The notes: generated from the letters alone by a model not told the origin. Positions 19,518 through 30,857 are shown, numbered from the stretch's first letter. The stretch is DNA of 64,000 bases from Sebaldella sp. S0638 (GCF_024158605.1 NZ_JAMZGM010000001.1:62001-126000), one strand, 5' to 3'. A program made the numbers and translations.

Positions 19518-19548
19518 AAAAAAATAACAGCATAAATAATATGCTGTT
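19518..19548 (-). terminator. Second intrinsic terminator upstream of the M20 gene
   Basis: Perfect 9-base arms AACAGCATA (19526-19534) and TATGCTGTT (19540-19548) followed on the minus strand by a T-run. It stands about 70 bases after the ptsH terminator, either as a backup or as the end of a short leader RNA. Confidence 0.75.
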
Positions 19549-19619
19549 CAATGCTCTTTTTGTGTATTCCTATGATATTTGTACAGAAAACGGAATAAAC
19601 ACGGCAGAGTTATAAGTTA

Positions 19620-19648
19620 TAAAAACACCCAAACAAACAGAATGGGTG
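19620..19648 (-). terminator. Terminator of ptsH
   Basis: Arms CACCCA and TGGGTG (19626-19631 and 19643-19648) followed by TTTTTAT on the minus strand, directly after the ptsH stop. Confidence 0.8.
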
Positions 19649-19655
19649 CAAAAAA

Positions 19656-19916
19656 TTAATCTCTTATAGTTGCTAATAATTCTCCTAAAGTTTCTACTGC
19701 CTGGTCAGCGTCAGCTCCTTCAGCTGTTACTGTTACTTCTGATCCGTTTTTAATTCCGATAGATAATAACTTTAACAGAGATTTCCCATTCACTTTTTTT
19801 CCGTCATGTTCTACAAAAACATCACTTTCAAATTCTTTTGCTTTAGATACAAAAATTCCACCTGGTCTTGTATGTAATCCTGTAGGATTAGTAATAGTTA
19901 CTGTTTTACTTGCCAT
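19656..19916 (-). CDS. ptsH: Phosphocarrier protein HPr
   Basis: An 86-residue HPr. NPTGLHTRPGG places the phospho-accepting His at residue 15. VNGKSLLKLL places Ser46, the regulatory site used by HPr kinase in Gram-positive bacteria. It carries phosphate from enzyme I to PTS transporters and to DhaM. Unusually it is alone: ptsI is not adjacent, and the gene has its own promoter and terminator. AGGAGG precedes the ATG. Confidence 0.96.
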   Translation of the reverse strand: MASKTVTITNPTGLHTRPGGIFVSKAKEFESDVFVEHDGKKVNGKSLLKLLSIGIKNGSEVTVTAEGADADQAVETLGELLATIRD

Positions 19917-19947
19917 ATTCTCCTCCTTGAGCTTTTTTATATCTAAG

Positions 19948-19976
19948 ATTTTACAATATAAATTTTACTTTGTCAA
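19948..19976 (-). promoter_or_regulatory. Strong predicted promoter of ptsH
   Basis: TTGACA (19971-19976) and TAAAAT (19948-19953) on the minus strand with a 17-base spacer. The DNA upstream to 20312 is extremely AT-rich, without a gene or a clear structured RNA; it may act as an UP-element. Confidence 0.78.
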
Positions 19977-20312
19977 TATTAATGTGTCTGCTTATATACT
20001 GTTAAAAAGATGATAATTAAAAAAAAATTTACTTAACCTCTAAAATTTTGTGATTTTTTTGTCATAATATTAAATTCATATTTTTTATTTTTAGATTAAT
20101 TTATATTAAATTCTACATTTTCATATAAACAGTTAAATGATTGCACTATATAAACTGTAAAATAAAAAATATAAATTTTAAATTAAAAAATATATAATAT
20201 TATATATTTTTTAAAATTAATAATTAAAACATTATTTTTAATTATTATAAGTGTAAAAATTAAAAAATTAATAGTTAAAAATTCTTTATATCACCTGATT
20301 TTCAGGGTTTGA

Positions 20313-20346
20313 ATAAAAAAAACCTGCCACAAATGTGTAACAGGTT
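20313..20346 (-). terminator. Terminator of pyrG
   Basis: Arms AACCTG (20321-20326) and CAGGTT (20341-20346) with an inner CACA/TGTG pairing and a minus-strand T8 tail. It lies about 50 bases past the pyrG stop. Confidence 0.8.
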
Positions 20347-20398
20347 AAATTATTTTATCTTTTTTATATTTATAATACTTTTTTTTGAAATTACATGT

Positions 20399-21994
20399 TT
20401 ATTTTTTGCTATTTTCCAAAACTGCACTTATCCATCCGAAAAATAAAGGATGCGGCTTATCCGGCCTGCTTTTGAATTCCGGGTGATACTGTGAAGCCAC
20501 GAAGAACGGATGATTATCTAATTCCACTACTTCTACGTATTTTCCGTCAGGTGATGTCCCTGTAATTCTCATTCCTGCTTTTTCAAATTCATCTCTGTAT
20601 TTATTGTTAAATTCATATCTGTGTCTGTGTCTCTCATTTATTAATTCAGAATTATACAATGAATATGCTTTGCTTCCTTCTTTTAATTTACAAGGATAAG
20701 TTCCCAGTCTCATTGTCCCGCCCAGATCCACTATATCTTCCTGTTCTTCCATAAGACTTATTATAGGGTAATCAGTATTAGCATCGAATTCTGTGGAAGT
20801 GGCATTTACATGACCAAGGACATTTTTAGCGAATTCTATACATGCTGTCTGCATTCCAAGGCATATCCCCAAATATGGAATCTTATTTTCCCTTGCATAT
20901 TTTATGGCATTTAGTTTACCTTCCACTCCTCTGTCGCCAAAGCCTCCCGGAACAAGTATTCCTTCATACTGCGACAAAATCGACGGATCATAATCTTCTG
21001 ACTGGATATAATCTATTTTTACCTTGGTATCCTGATTATAACCGGCATGCTCTATAGCTTCATGTATACTTATATATGCATCTTTTAATTCTACATATTT
21101 CCCTACTACGGCTACTTTTGCACATTTCTTCGGGTTCTTATATTTTTCCACCATAGTTTTCCATTTTACCAAATCAGGCTTTTTATTTTCAAGTTTCAAA
21201 TATTTACATGCTACATCTGCCAGACCTAACTTTTCCATTGTAAGCGGTATTTCATATAAAACATCTGCATCATTTGCCTCTATTACTGCTTCTTCATCTA
21301 TGTCGCAGAATAAAGATATTTTTTTCTTAATATTCTCATCTACAGGATGTTCACTTCTTACTACTATTATATCAGGTGATATTCCAAGACTTCTTAATAC
21401 TTTTACACTATGCTGCGTAGGCTTCGTTTTCAACTCTCCTGCTGCTTTTATGTAAGGAAGCAGAGTAACATGGATATAAATTACATTGTCTCTTCCGGCA
21501 TCCTTTTTGAACTGTCTTATTGCTTCTATGAAAGTATCGCCCTCTATATCCCCGATTGTGCCTCCTATTTCTGTAATTACTATGTCAGAGTCATTAGCAC
21601 ATGATACTTTTCTTATATAGTCTTTTATTTCATCTGTTACATGGGGAACGAACTGAACTGTAGCACCAAGATACTCCCCTTTTCTTTCTTTGTTTAAAAT
21701 AGTAGACATAAGTCTTCCTGTAGTCAGACTGTTATATTTGGTAAGCTCCTCATCTATAAATCTCTCATAATGCCCCAAATCCAAGTCTGTTTCCGCACCA
21801 TCTTCTGTTACAAAAACCTCACCATGCTGATACGGGCTCATTGTTCCAGGATCGACGTTTACATAAGGATCGAATTTTTGTATTGTTACTTTGTATCCTC
21901 TCTCTTTTAACAATCTTCCCAATGATGATGCAGTAATTCCTTTCCCTAAAGACGAAACTACTCCTCCGGTAACAAAAACGTACTTTTTCTCCAC
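20399..21994 (-). CDS. pyrG: CTP synthase
   Basis: About 531 residues, the family norm. [18 protein letters not shown] opens the ATP-dependent amidoligase domain, and GICLGMQ contains the glutaminase nucleophile Cys with the later [10 protein letters not shown] His-Glu. It aminates UTP to CTP. The frame is open to 22162, but homology starts at a GTG (21994) preceded by AAGGA; no in-frame ATG is nearby, and the ATG at 22004 is out of frame. A promoter and a terminator-like hairpin lie in the leader, suggesting attenuation. Confidence 0.96.
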   Translation of the reverse strand: MEKKYVFVTGGVVSSLGKGITASSLGRLLKERGYKVTIQKFDPYVNVDPGTMSPYQHGEVFVTEDGAETDLDLGHYERFIDEELTKYNSLTTGRLMSTILNKERKGEYLGATVQFVPHVTDEIKDYIRKVSCANDSDIVITEIGGTIGDIEGDTFIEAIRQFKKDAGRDNVIYIHVTLLPYIKAAGELKTKPTQHSVKVLRSLGISPDIIVVRSEHPVDENIKKKISLFCDIDEEAVIEANDADVLYEIPLTMEKLGLADVACKYLKLENKKPDLVKWKTMVEKYKNPKKCAKVAVVGKYVELKDAYISIHEAIEHAGYNQDTKVKIDYIQSEDYDPSILSQYEGILVPGGFGDRGVEGKLNAIKYARENKIPYLGICLGMQTACIEFAKNVLGHVNATSTEFDANTDYPIISLMEEQEDIVDLGGTMRLGTYPCKLKEGSKAYSLYNSELINERHRHRYEFNNKYRDEFEKAGMRITGTSPDGKYVEVVELDNHPFFVASQYHPEFKSRPDKPHPLFFGWISAVLENSKK

Positions 21995-22047
21995 TTGAAA
22001 CCATTCCTTTCCAATTTGATAGTATGTATTCTTTTTATTTTTCACAA

Positions 22048-22088
22048 ATAAAAAAGACGAAAAAAAAAAAATTAACTTTAATTTCGTC
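22048..22088 (-). promoter_or_regulatory. Terminator-like hairpin in the pyrG leader (candidate attenuator)
   Basis: On the minus strand GACGAAA pairs with TTTCGTC (22082-22088 with 22056-22062). The loop is AT-rich and holds a T12 stretch, and six or more T follow directly. It lies between the promoter (22134-22162) and the GTG start (21994), so it would stop transcription before pyrG unless overridden. Confidence 0.6.
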
Positions 22089-22133
22089 AGTTTTTTGAAT
22101 TTATATAGAATTTTTTCTACTTTGTTATTATTA

Positions 22134-22162
22134 AGTATAATAAAAAAAATAGATTTTGTCAA
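22134..22162 (-). promoter_or_regulatory. Predicted promoter of pyrG
   Basis: Consensus TTGACA (22157-22162), exactly 17 bases, then TATACT (22134-22139) on the minus strand. It begins just past the phosphatase stop and gives a leader of about 130 bases. Confidence 0.82.
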
Positions 22163-22167
22163 TAATT

Positions 22168-22716
22168 TTATAAAATTTTTGATTTTAGTTTTTCTATATC
22201 TGCATCTTGTATATACTTCACTATATTCCCGTAAATACTCTCATGGTGTCCGTATTTATCTTCTCTCAGCTCTTTTATAGCCTCTTCTTTAGTATAATCT
22301 TCGAATATTATTCTGTACATAGCGACAACTACCCCGGTTCTGTCACTTCCATGCCAGCAGTGTATCAAAACAGGCCCGTCAGAATTTTTTATCATAGTAA
22401 GGATTTCAATTATATCCTCATCTTTTATCTTACCGGCATTCATTTTTACTCTTTCCACCTTTAGGCTGGTATTCTTTGCTTCATAATTGTCAGAATGGTC
22501 TCTTCTGAGATTTATTACTGTTTTTATTCCTATTATATCCATTAATTCCATGTCTTTTTTATTAGGCTGTGCTGACCTGTACAATCCGTCGCTTACTTTA
22601 TAAAAATTCCTTATATTATCAGCCAGTATTTCCTCTTCTATGGAATTTATTTCGGCAAAGCTGATACTTTGTATCAAAAATAGAAATAATAGGAAGACCT
22701 TCACATAATTTTCCAT
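22168..22716 (-). CDS. Secreted tyrosine/dual-specificity phosphatase-like protein
   Basis: A 182-residue protein with a signal peptide (residues 1-21, ending SISFA). The active-site loop [10 protein letters not shown] (119-128) supplies Cys120 and Arg126 of the Cys-dependent phosphatase superfamily; LYRSAQPN and INLRRDHSD are typical of the Siw14/DSP-like branch. Location in the periplasm is predicted. Substrates could be phosphotyrosine, phosphoinositides or inositol phosphates; the sequence does not decide. GCAGGA precedes the ATG. It ends right at the pyrG promoter. Confidence 0.82.
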   Translation of the reverse strand: MENYVKVFLLFLFLIQSISFAEINSIEEEILADNIRNFYKVSDGLYRSAQPNKKDMELMDIIGIKTVINLRRDHSDNYEAKNTSLKVERVKMNAGKIKDEDIIEILTMIKNSDGPVLIHCWHGSDRTGVVVAMYRIIFEDYTKEEAIKELREDKYGHHESIYGNIVKYIQDADIEKLKSKIL

Positions 22717-22830
22717 AATATCCTGCTTTCCGTATAGTTTAATTTCTATTATTATATCATAAAAATTCTATTTTTAGCTTAATATTAAAAAAATATATCA
22801 AATATTTATCTTATCTTAATTTTTTTATTT

Positions 22831-22858
22831 ATAAAAGAAAAAGCCGCATAAGCAGCTT
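22831..22858 (-). terminator. Terminator of fba
   Basis: Arms 22841-22847 and 22852-22858 (7 pairs with one G-U), a 4-base loop, then TTTTTCTTTT on the minus strand. Confidence 0.78.
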
Positions 22859-22887
22859 AATTCCCTGATTCTATAACATAAATTTTA

Positions 22888-23865
22888 TTACTCGCCTTTT
22901 TTATAAGCACCTTCAGAACCAAATACTGTTTTTATTTTTTCTTTATAGAATTCTTTCATGTAATTTTTCCCTGGTTCAAGATATTTTCTTGGGTCGAATT
23001 CTTTAGGATTTTTAGCAAGTGCTTCTCTTATTCCTGCTGTAAAAGCCAGTCTTCCGTCTGTATCAACGTTAATTTTAGCAACAGCTGATTTTGATGCAAG
23101 TCTTAATTGTTCATCAGGTATACCAATAGCATCTGCTAACTCTCCTCCGTACTGTTTCATTAAATCAACAAATTGTTTAGGTACAGATGAAGAACCGTGT
23201 AATACTATAGGGAATCCAGGTATTCTTTTTTCTATTTCTTCAAGAATATCCAGTCTTATTTTAGGATTATCCCCTGGTTTGAACTTATGTGCTCCGTGAG
23301 AAGTTCCTATTGCTATAGCTAATGAATCTACTCCTGTTCTTTTTACGAAGTCTTCTACTTCATCAGGCTGTGTATATATATGTGCGTCTGCTACTACATC
23401 ATCTTCCACTCCTGCAAGTACTCCAAGCTCTGCTTCTACTGTTACATCATTCTGATGTGCAAACTCTGCTACTTTTTTAGATTCTTCTATGTTTTCCTCG
23501 TAAGCGTGATGAGAACCGTCTATCATTACAGAACTGAATCCGTATTCAATACAGTCTTTACAAGTTTCAAAATCAGGACCATGATCAAGGTGAAGAGCGA
23601 TTGGTATGTCAGATCCTTTTGCTCTTGCATAAGCTACTGCTGCCTGTGCTAAAAAAGGAACCATTTCTTTTCCTATGTAATTTCTTGCTCCCTTTGATAC
23701 TTGTAAGATAACAGGTGATCCTGTTTCCACACATGCTTCAATTATCCCCTGAACCTGCTCTAAGTTGTTAAAGTTAAACGCAGGAACAGAATATCCCTCT
23801 TTGTTAGCTTTTGCAAACATTTCTTTTGTATTGCTTAAACCTAAATCTTTGAAATGATACTTCAT
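22888..23865 (-). CDS. fba: Class II fructose-1,6-bisphosphate aldolase
   Basis: A 325-residue zinc aldolase cleaving FBP to GAP and DHAP. ALHLDHGPDFE contains the catalytic Asp and zinc His; AIGTSHGAHKF and VLHGSSSVPKQF carry the other zinc ligands and phosphate-binding residues. AGGAGG lies just before the ATG. It stands alone with its own promoter and terminator. Class III FBPase in the same window (32835-34784) provides the opposing gluconeogenic step. Confidence 0.97.
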   Translation of the reverse strand: MKYHFKDLGLSNTKEMFAKANKEGYSVPAFNFNNLEQVQGIIEACVETGSPVILQVSKGARNYIGKEMVPFLAQAAVAYARAKGSDIPIALHLDHGPDFETCKDCIEYGFSSVMIDGSHHAYEENIEESKKVAEFAHQNDVTVEAELGVLAGVEDDVVADAHIYTQPDEVEDFVKRTGVDSLAIAIGTSHGAHKFKPGDNPKIRLDILEEIEKRIPGFPIVLHGSSSVPKQFVDLMKQYGGELADAIGIPDEQLRLASKSAVAKINVDTDGRLAFTAGIREALAKNPKEFDPRKYLEPGKNYMKEFYKEKIKTVFGSEGAYKKGE

Positions 23866-23895
23866 TTTAATACCTCCTAAAATATGTTCACCTAT

Positions 23896-23924
23896 ATAAT
23901 AACAAATTTATACCTTAAAATCAA
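23896..23924 (-). promoter_or_regulatory. Predicted promoter of fba
   Basis: TTGATT (23919-23924), 17 bases, TATTAT (23896-23901) on the minus strand, about 30 bases before the start codon. Confidence 0.65.
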
Positions 23925-23938
23925 CATTCTTGAATAAC

Positions 23939-23954
23939 TTTGACCTTTGTCAAA
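23939..23954. repeat. Palindrome upstream of the fba promoter
   Basis: TTTGAC-CTTT-GTCAAA, perfect 6-base arms, centred about 25 bases upstream of the -35 box. Possible activator site or operator; it lacks a T-run and so is not a terminator. Confidence 0.4.
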
Positions 23955-24021
23955 ACATTTCTAAACTCTGTATTTAATGCCAATTACCCTGTTTTAAAAC
24001 ATTTCGTACAAAAAATTAAAT

Positions 24022-24060
24022 AAAAAAAACCAATTCTGACTAAAATAAATTCAGAACCGG
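24022..24060 (-). terminator. Terminator of the DUF3298-like gene
   Basis: Arms 24030-24039 and 24051-24060 form 10 pairs including two G-U, followed by T8 on the minus strand. Confidence 0.8.
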
Positions 24061-24069
24061 CTTTTTATA

Positions 24070-24771
24070 TTATTTTATTTCCACTTTTTTTACTTCATCT
24101 CCTGAATAACTATCGAAAAAATAAAGTTTCTTTGTTTTTGTATTATATTCAAATTCAGGCATACCTGCTGCATACGGTGCCACAGCATAATTCAGGTAGA
24201 TTATCCCGATTGTATCTTTGCCTGACTGATAAACCACGGCACTGTCAGTTAATTCCTTTACTGTATATTCATCCTCAAAAAATATCCCTTCCGGATTATC
24301 AATAATATATTTTTGTATTTTATTAAATACAGCTTTATTATTAGTCTTTAATGTCTCAGTAATAAGTTTTCCCGTTTTTCTGTCTACAAGCAAAGAAGTT
24401 ACCCAGCCGCCGCCGTGTGCTCCGCCTGTATACTGATATCCGTTTATTGTAAAAGATATTACATTATTATCTGCATAAATCATATCCGGCCCTATTGACA
24501 GTTCATAATGCTCACATCTTTCAGGATCGTCACTACAAATTTCCTTCTCGTCTTTTGTTATTGCATCTATGTCTATTATTCTGTTTATTTCATCATTGAC
24601 AGCTTTGAATTTCACATTATCAGTAAATGACGGTTTTATTATTTCGAAATTTTTGTTTCCGTTAATATAGACAGTTTCCGTTTTCATTTCAGGAACTTTT
24701 ACTTCAGTTTTTGCCATCAGGCACATACTTGAAAAAATCATTAAAAATAATACATACTTAAATATTTTCAT
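24070..24771 (-). CDS. Exported DUF4163/DUF3298-like protein
   Basis: A 233-residue protein with a signal peptide (residues 1-20, MCLMA end). ISFTINGYQYTGGAHGGGW is the hallmark GGAHG loop of RsiV/PdaC-type DUF3298 domains, and PEFEYNTKTKKLYFF fits the C-terminal strand pair. In RsiV this domain binds lysozyme; here there is no anti-sigma segment, so a periplasmic ligand-binding role is only inferred. Cys80 and Cys87 may form a disulfide. AGGATGGAG precedes the ATG. Confidence 0.72.
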   Translation of the reverse strand: MKIFKYVLFLMIFSSMCLMAKTEVKVPEMKTETVYINGNKNFEIIKPSFTDNVKFKAVNDEINRIIDIDAITKDEKEICSDDPERCEHYELSIGPDMIYADNNVISFTINGYQYTGGAHGGGWVTSLLVDRKTGKLITETLKTNNKAVFNKIQKYIIDNPEGIFFEDEYTVKELTDSAVVYQSGKDTIGIIYLNYAVAPYAAGMPEFEYNTKTKKLYFFDSYSGDEVKKVEIK

Positions 24772-24874
24772 TTTACTCCATCCTTTAGTTTTTATTTTTT
24801 ATCAAATAAACTCTCTTTAAGATATTCTGTTTAAAATTATCTAATTAAGGGTGTAAAAAATAATTTTCTGCTGA

Positions 24875-26729
<1,855 letters not shown>

Positions 26730-26733
<4 letters not shown>

Positions 26734-27434
26734 AAATATCCCTCTTTTTTCAAATATGTATATATTCTGTCTTTTTCAGGACTTAAAGATGCACCCGGAG
26801 CTGATTCCATGCTTTTCATTTTGTATTTTTCATATTTTTTCATATAAATATCGTAATACAGCTTATCTGCCCGGTATTTACCAAAGTAATTCATATATTC
26901 CGCAGAGTCGTGTCTTATATATTCCAGCTCGGAACTTGAGAAATAATTCAGAAGATTTTTCATAAATTCAATATTATATGATGCTTTTTCACATAACACT
27001 TCAAATAAGAAAACCTTAGTCAGCTTATTCACATCTGATGATATAAAGGCATATCTGTATACTATTTCCAGAAACAATTCCCTGTCTCTCAAAAAAAGTT
27101 CATTTCCGAGTCTTACAGTATGAACTCCGTCTTTATTCATTAATGCACGCCAAAATTTATCGCTTAATTCAGGAATACTGTATTTTGATAATCTGTCGAT
27201 TTTTTTTATTTTATCTTTAAAGCACTTTCCTAGTTCATTATTTATAAGATCAAAAACAGTGCTGTCTTTTGTTTCATAATAAATGAAAGAAAGCTCAAGT
27301 ACCCAGGACGGTTCTTTTTCACAGATTTCCAGCTCCTGATTTATTTTAAAATATTTTCTTTTATCAAAATTCCCCTGATATTTTTCTATAAATTCATGAA
27401 AATTTTCAGGAAGATTTTCCATTATAATGTTCAT
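26730..27434 (-). CDS. Uncharacterised helical protein in the lpxK-nadD operon
   Basis: A 234-residue soluble protein, mostly alpha-helical, with many Tyr, Phe, Glu and Lys and no signal peptide or membrane helix. I see no catalytic motif. Regular helix pairs suggest a TPR- or HEAT-like scaffold, but no repeat is clear enough to claim. GGAGGG precedes the first ATG. It is fused by ATGA overlap to nadD and starts 12 bases after lpxK. Confidence 0.7.
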
Positions 27435-27446
27435 TGTCCCTCCGTA

Positions 27447-28436
27447 TCACAGTATATTAAAACTTATTTTTAAAATCAAAAGATTTTCAATATTTTTATT
27501 TATTTTTACTATATCTTTTTCTGTGGTAATAACAAAGTCATAATCCTTTGCTTCTCTTATAATTTCATCTATTTCCACATCAGAATACACATGATGATCT
27601 GAAAATTTTATTTCATCCAGCTTTCCTGTTCCCAGTTTTAATACTGACTTCTTAAAATTTTCAGGACTGGCAATAGAAGAAAATAAAAGGACTTTTTTAT
27701 CTTTCACTACACTAAAGTCAAACTTCTCAAGCTTTTGACTGTAAAAGTAATCTTCTTTATGCTCAGCAAGAAATAAAGGCTTATTATACTTTTCAAGTTT
27801 CTTTATTATAGGTTCTGCTGCCTGTACTCCTGTATAATTTACTTTTGTAATTATTATTTCATCTGCCCTTTTTATTCCCGCAAGGCTTTCACGCAGTCTT
27901 CCTTTGGGAAGGAGATGGTTTCCCCCGAAGGGATTAGTTGCATCAATCAAAAGGATATTTTTATCTCTGAAAAGTTTTCTGTGCTGATATCCGTCATCTA
28001 ATATTATAACATCTATATTATATTTTTCTTTGAGAAGTTTTGCGCCTGAATAACGGTCTTTTGCCACTGCAACGGGAATTTCCAGATTTAGTGCATGAAG
28101 ATAAGTTTCATCCCCGGCTTCAAGTGCTGTTGCAAAAATTTCTTTTTCATCCCTTACAATCATAGGATCTTCTTTTCTTTTTCCGTTATATCCTCTGCTT
28201 AATACAGCTACTTTTTTGTTTTCTTTAAGCATTTTTTTGGCAAAATACTGTACAGCAGGTGTTTTTCCTGTTCCTCCTGCTGTTATATTACCTATACATA
28301 TTATTTTAGTTCCTTCTACTCTTTTTGCCTTTAAAATATTAAAATCATAAAGTCTATTTCTGATACCTGTTATCAGACCGTAAATTAACGATAAAAAATA
28401 CATAAGTACCACCATTCCCGGAATTTTATTCCTCAT
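27447..28436 (-). CDS. lpxK: Tetraacyldisaccharide 4'-kinase LpxK
   Basis: A 329-residue inner-membrane-associated P-loop kinase that phosphorylates the lipid A disaccharide at the 4' position. An N-terminal amphipathic/membrane segment (residues 5-25) precedes VGNITAGGTGKTPAV, the Walker A motif; VIILDDGYQHRKL is the conserved catalytic Asp-Asp/His motif. It implies lipopolysaccharide and an outer membrane. It overlaps whiA by 11 bases. Inner ATGs at codons 8 and 12 are possible starts. Confidence 0.95.
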   Translation of the reverse strand: MRNKIPGMVVLMYFLSLIYGLITGIRNRLYDFNILKAKRVEGTKIICIGNITAGGTGKTPAVQYFAKKMLKENKKVAVLSRGYNGKRKEDPMIVRDEKEIFATALEAGDETYLHALNLEIPVAVAKDRYSGAKLLKEKYNIDVIILDDGYQHRKLFRDKNILLIDATNPFGGNHLLPKGRLRESLAGIKRADEIIITKVNYTGVQAAEPIIKKLEKYNKPLFLAEHKEDYFYSQKLEKFDFSVVKDKKVLLFSSIASPENFKKSVLKLGTGKLDEIKFSDHHVYSDVEIDEIIREAKDYDFVITTEKDIVKINKNIENLLILKISFNIL

Positions 28437-29322
28437 TTTCCATAAGTTCCTCGTAATATTCAGTCAGACGCCTGAATCTGTTTCTGATCCCTGATTTTGA
28501 GATATTCGTAAGATCAGCCAGTTCCTGAAGAGACATATCAGGATTTTCAATTCTCATTCTTGCTGTTTCCTGCAATACATCCGAAAGTGTGTTCAAACCT
28601 GCCACTTCATCTATTTTCTCTATCATTCTAAGCTGTTTTTCCGAAGTGGAGATTTTCCTTGTCTCATTGGCTATTTCCCAGTTCAGATTTCTGTTTACTT
28701 TATTTCTTATCTCTTTATTTATAATTGTGTCCTCATATTTAAAAAAAGTCGACACGGCATTTATTATAATTAATATATCAAGTATGTCTTCCGAATTTCT
28801 TATATAAACCAGATTTTTATTTTTTTTATCAGCCTGAAAGACCCTTTTTCCTATTTTTTTAAATAAGTAATATAAAAAAGTAGCTGCATCTTCAGTATCT
28901 ATAAAAAAATCCAGAGCATAACCTTTTTCCGGAGATTTTATATAACCGCAGCTCAAAAAATATCCTTTGATTAATCCTTTGAATATATTTTCATCTTTTG
29001 ATGAATCAAGATTTTTGAATTCAAAAATACTTTTCAAAAATTCAATATACCCGTTTTGAAAAGGTATTATTACCTCGTATACCTTATGAATCCCCAGCTT
29101 CTTACTGGTAAGATATTTCAGCTGAATAGTAAGTCCGGCAGCTTTTTTCATATTAGAATAAACCCGTTTTGCCAAAGCTATATTTTCAGTACTTAATCTT
29201 ATCTCATTTTCTTTTATGGAATTCTTTGCCATAAATATTCCCAAAAGTTCTGCCAGATTTTCATTATTATTTTCATTTGGTACATTAAAAAGTTCACTTT
29301 TTACATTTGCAGAATATGACAT
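28426..29322 (-). CDS. whiA: DNA-binding protein WhiA
   Basis: A 298-residue protein with an N-terminal LAGLIDADG-like fold (about residues 15-190) that lacks the nuclease acidic pair and a C-terminal helix-turn-helix. MSLQELADLTNISKSGIRNRFRRL (about 258-282) is the typical WhiA DNA-binding end. WhiA affects division and metabolism in Gram-positive bacteria. Here it heads an operon with lpxK and nadD, unlike the yvcJ-yvcK-whiA cluster of Bacillus. Confidence 0.93.
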   Translation of the reverse strand: MSYSANVKSELFNVPNENNNENLAELLGIFMAKNSIKENEIRLSTENIALAKRVYSNMKKAAGLTIQLKYLTSKKLGIHKVYEVIIPFQNGYIEFLKSIFEFKNLDSSKDENIFKGLIKGYFLSCGYIKSPEKGYALDFFIDTEDAATFLYYLFKKIGKRVFQADKKNKNLVYIRNSEDILDILIIINAVSTFFKYEDTIINKEIRNKVNRNLNWEIANETRKISTSEKQLRMIEKIDEVAGLNTLSDVLQETARMRIENPDMSLQELADLTNISKSGIRNRFRRLTEYYEELMENEE

Positions 29323-29441
29323 TTTTACTCCCAGAAAGTTATATTAGTACCGTGTTTTTTTCATTCCTGTATGTATAAACAGCTGTTTTATCATTGGCTT
29401 TACTGTAAAAACACTGATAATTACCGCATAAAGAAATTTTT

Positions 29442-29981
29442 TTAATAATATTTCGCAAGTACACTATCCAGATAATCCAGATTATACAATGTTTTTATTT
29501 CTGAATATTCAAAATAATGGAATACCTTTTTTGCTGACAGGAATAAATATCCGTCATCCAGCTTTACTATTCTGTAGAAATCTTCATATTTCAACGCACC
29601 GCCGCCATCCTCAGAGTCAAACTCCACTCTGTCAAGATAAAACTTTATTCTTAAAGTAAGACCAAGAAGATTATTTGGTATTGATTTAATAATTTTGCTG
29701 GAACGTCTCAGTATTTTCATTCTGAATGTGATAAAACAAAAGATCAGATACACTATCACTATTACTATACATGCTGCGATATAATATTTTCCTTTAAGAT
29801 ACTTATACTTATCCACATTTGTAAAATAGTAAGCTCCTGCAAGTGCCGCTATTAACACTACCAGAAATAACGAAGTCAGAAACTCGTAGCTTCTCATGTA
29901 TACAAATTTGAAACCTCTTCTTAATTTATACTTATTCAAATGATATTCCGGAATCTCGGCTATTACTCTATTTCTATCCAT
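29442..29981 (-). CDS. YcxB-like two-helix membrane protein
   Basis: A 179-residue protein with membrane helices near residues 33-53 and 66-87 and a cytosolic beta-rich C-terminus. FYLDRVEFDSEDGGGALKYE through YLFLSAKKVFHYF resembles the YcxB-like C-terminal domain. Function unknown. It lies between the whiA operon and a gap of about 200 bases (29982-30184) holding AT-rich DNA with no clear feature. Confidence 0.6.
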   Translation of the reverse strand: MDRNRVIAEIPEYHLNKYKLRRGFKFVYMRSYEFLTSLFLVVLIAALAGAYYFTNVDKYKYLKGKYYIAACIVIVIVYLIFCFITFRMKILRRSSKIIKSIPNNLLGLTLRIKFYLDRVEFDSEDGGGALKYEDFYRIVKLDDGYLFLSAKKVFHYFEYSEIKTLYNLDYLDSVLAKYY

Positions 29982-30184
29982 TTCGATTTCTCCCTTTATT
30001 AGAATCTTTTTCCTAATTGTAATATTTATGCCAAAACTTATGCTCCATATAATTAAACAACTGTATTTTGTGATGGCTGCTATATTAAGATGATATAAAT
30101 TTTTTTATTTGTCATTCAATTTTTTGATTTTTTATTTCTTTTCTCTATTTTATCAGAAATTAAAAATATTTTATACAGGAAATT

Positions 30185-30841
30185 TTATTTTTGATCTAAT
30201 GTTTTTTCATTGCTGCCGTTTATAGGTATTTTTTCCCCTAAATATTTTGGTTTTCTGTTAAACATAACATCAAAAAAAGCTTTTACCCGTGATATCTTAT
30301 CCCTTCCTTTGTTATAGTAAGATTCATACCATCCTTCAGGATTAGAAATTACCCCGTATGCATTCATCCCTTTTTTTCTGGCAATGTATACAGATCTTGG
30401 CAGATGAAATTTTTGTGTTATGATAATTACATCATCTATTTCAAATATTTCCCTTGCCCTTACCATAGAACTGTACGTATCAAAGCCTGCATGATCCAGA
30501 AAAATATCCTCAATAGGTATCCCTTTTTTCACAAGATAATTTTTCATTGAATTTACCTCGTCATAATTTTTCTGTCCGTGATCTCCTGAAACAAGAATTC
30601 TTTTTATCTTCCCTGACCTGTACAGTTCTATTGTTTTATCAAGCCTCTGCCTTACCACTCCCGAAGGGTTTCCGTTATCAAAAACCATTGATCCCAAAAC
30701 CAGACCGGTGTAAGCTTTCGGAACCCCTTCTACATTTGAAAATATATATTTTTTTGTACTGTATTGTATGTATATATTTATAAACACTGCTCCTATAAAG
30801 AGAACCAGCAGTATTTTAAATATCAAAATCACTTTTTTCAT
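30185..30841 (-). CDS. SanA/YdcF-family (DUF218) membrane protein
   Basis: A 218-residue protein with one N-terminal membrane anchor (residues 5-25) and a Rossmann-like DUF218 domain outside. GLVLGSMVFDNGNPSG, ILVSGDHG and IITQKFHLPRSVYIA are the family motifs. E. coli SanA influences outer-membrane barrier function to vancomycin and bile; a role in envelope polysaccharide handling is inferred. GGGGAG precedes the ATG. It is 16 bases after the interrupted kup gene. Confidence 0.82.
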   Translation of the reverse strand: MKKVILIFKILLVLFIGAVFINIYIQYSTKKYIFSNVEGVPKAYTGLVLGSMVFDNGNPSGVVRQRLDKTIELYRSGKIKRILVSGDHGQKNYDEVNSMKNYLVKKGIPIEDIFLDHAGFDTYSSMVRAREIFEIDDVIIITQKFHLPRSVYIARKKGMNAYGVISNPEGWYESYYNKGRDKISRVKAFFDVMFNRKPKYLGEKIPINGSNEKTLDQK

Positions 30842-30857
30842 TTCTCCCCTTTCATTA

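Noticed and set aside
19977-20312. Riboswitch or small RNA in the very AT-rich gap between pyrG and ptsH
   Set aside because: No GC-containing stems or known aptamer signature; only low-complexity A/T tracts.
21819-22004. ATG-started frame overlapping the pyrG start
   Set aside because: It is out of frame with pyrG, which has a clear GTG start and matching homology; the frame is a shadow.
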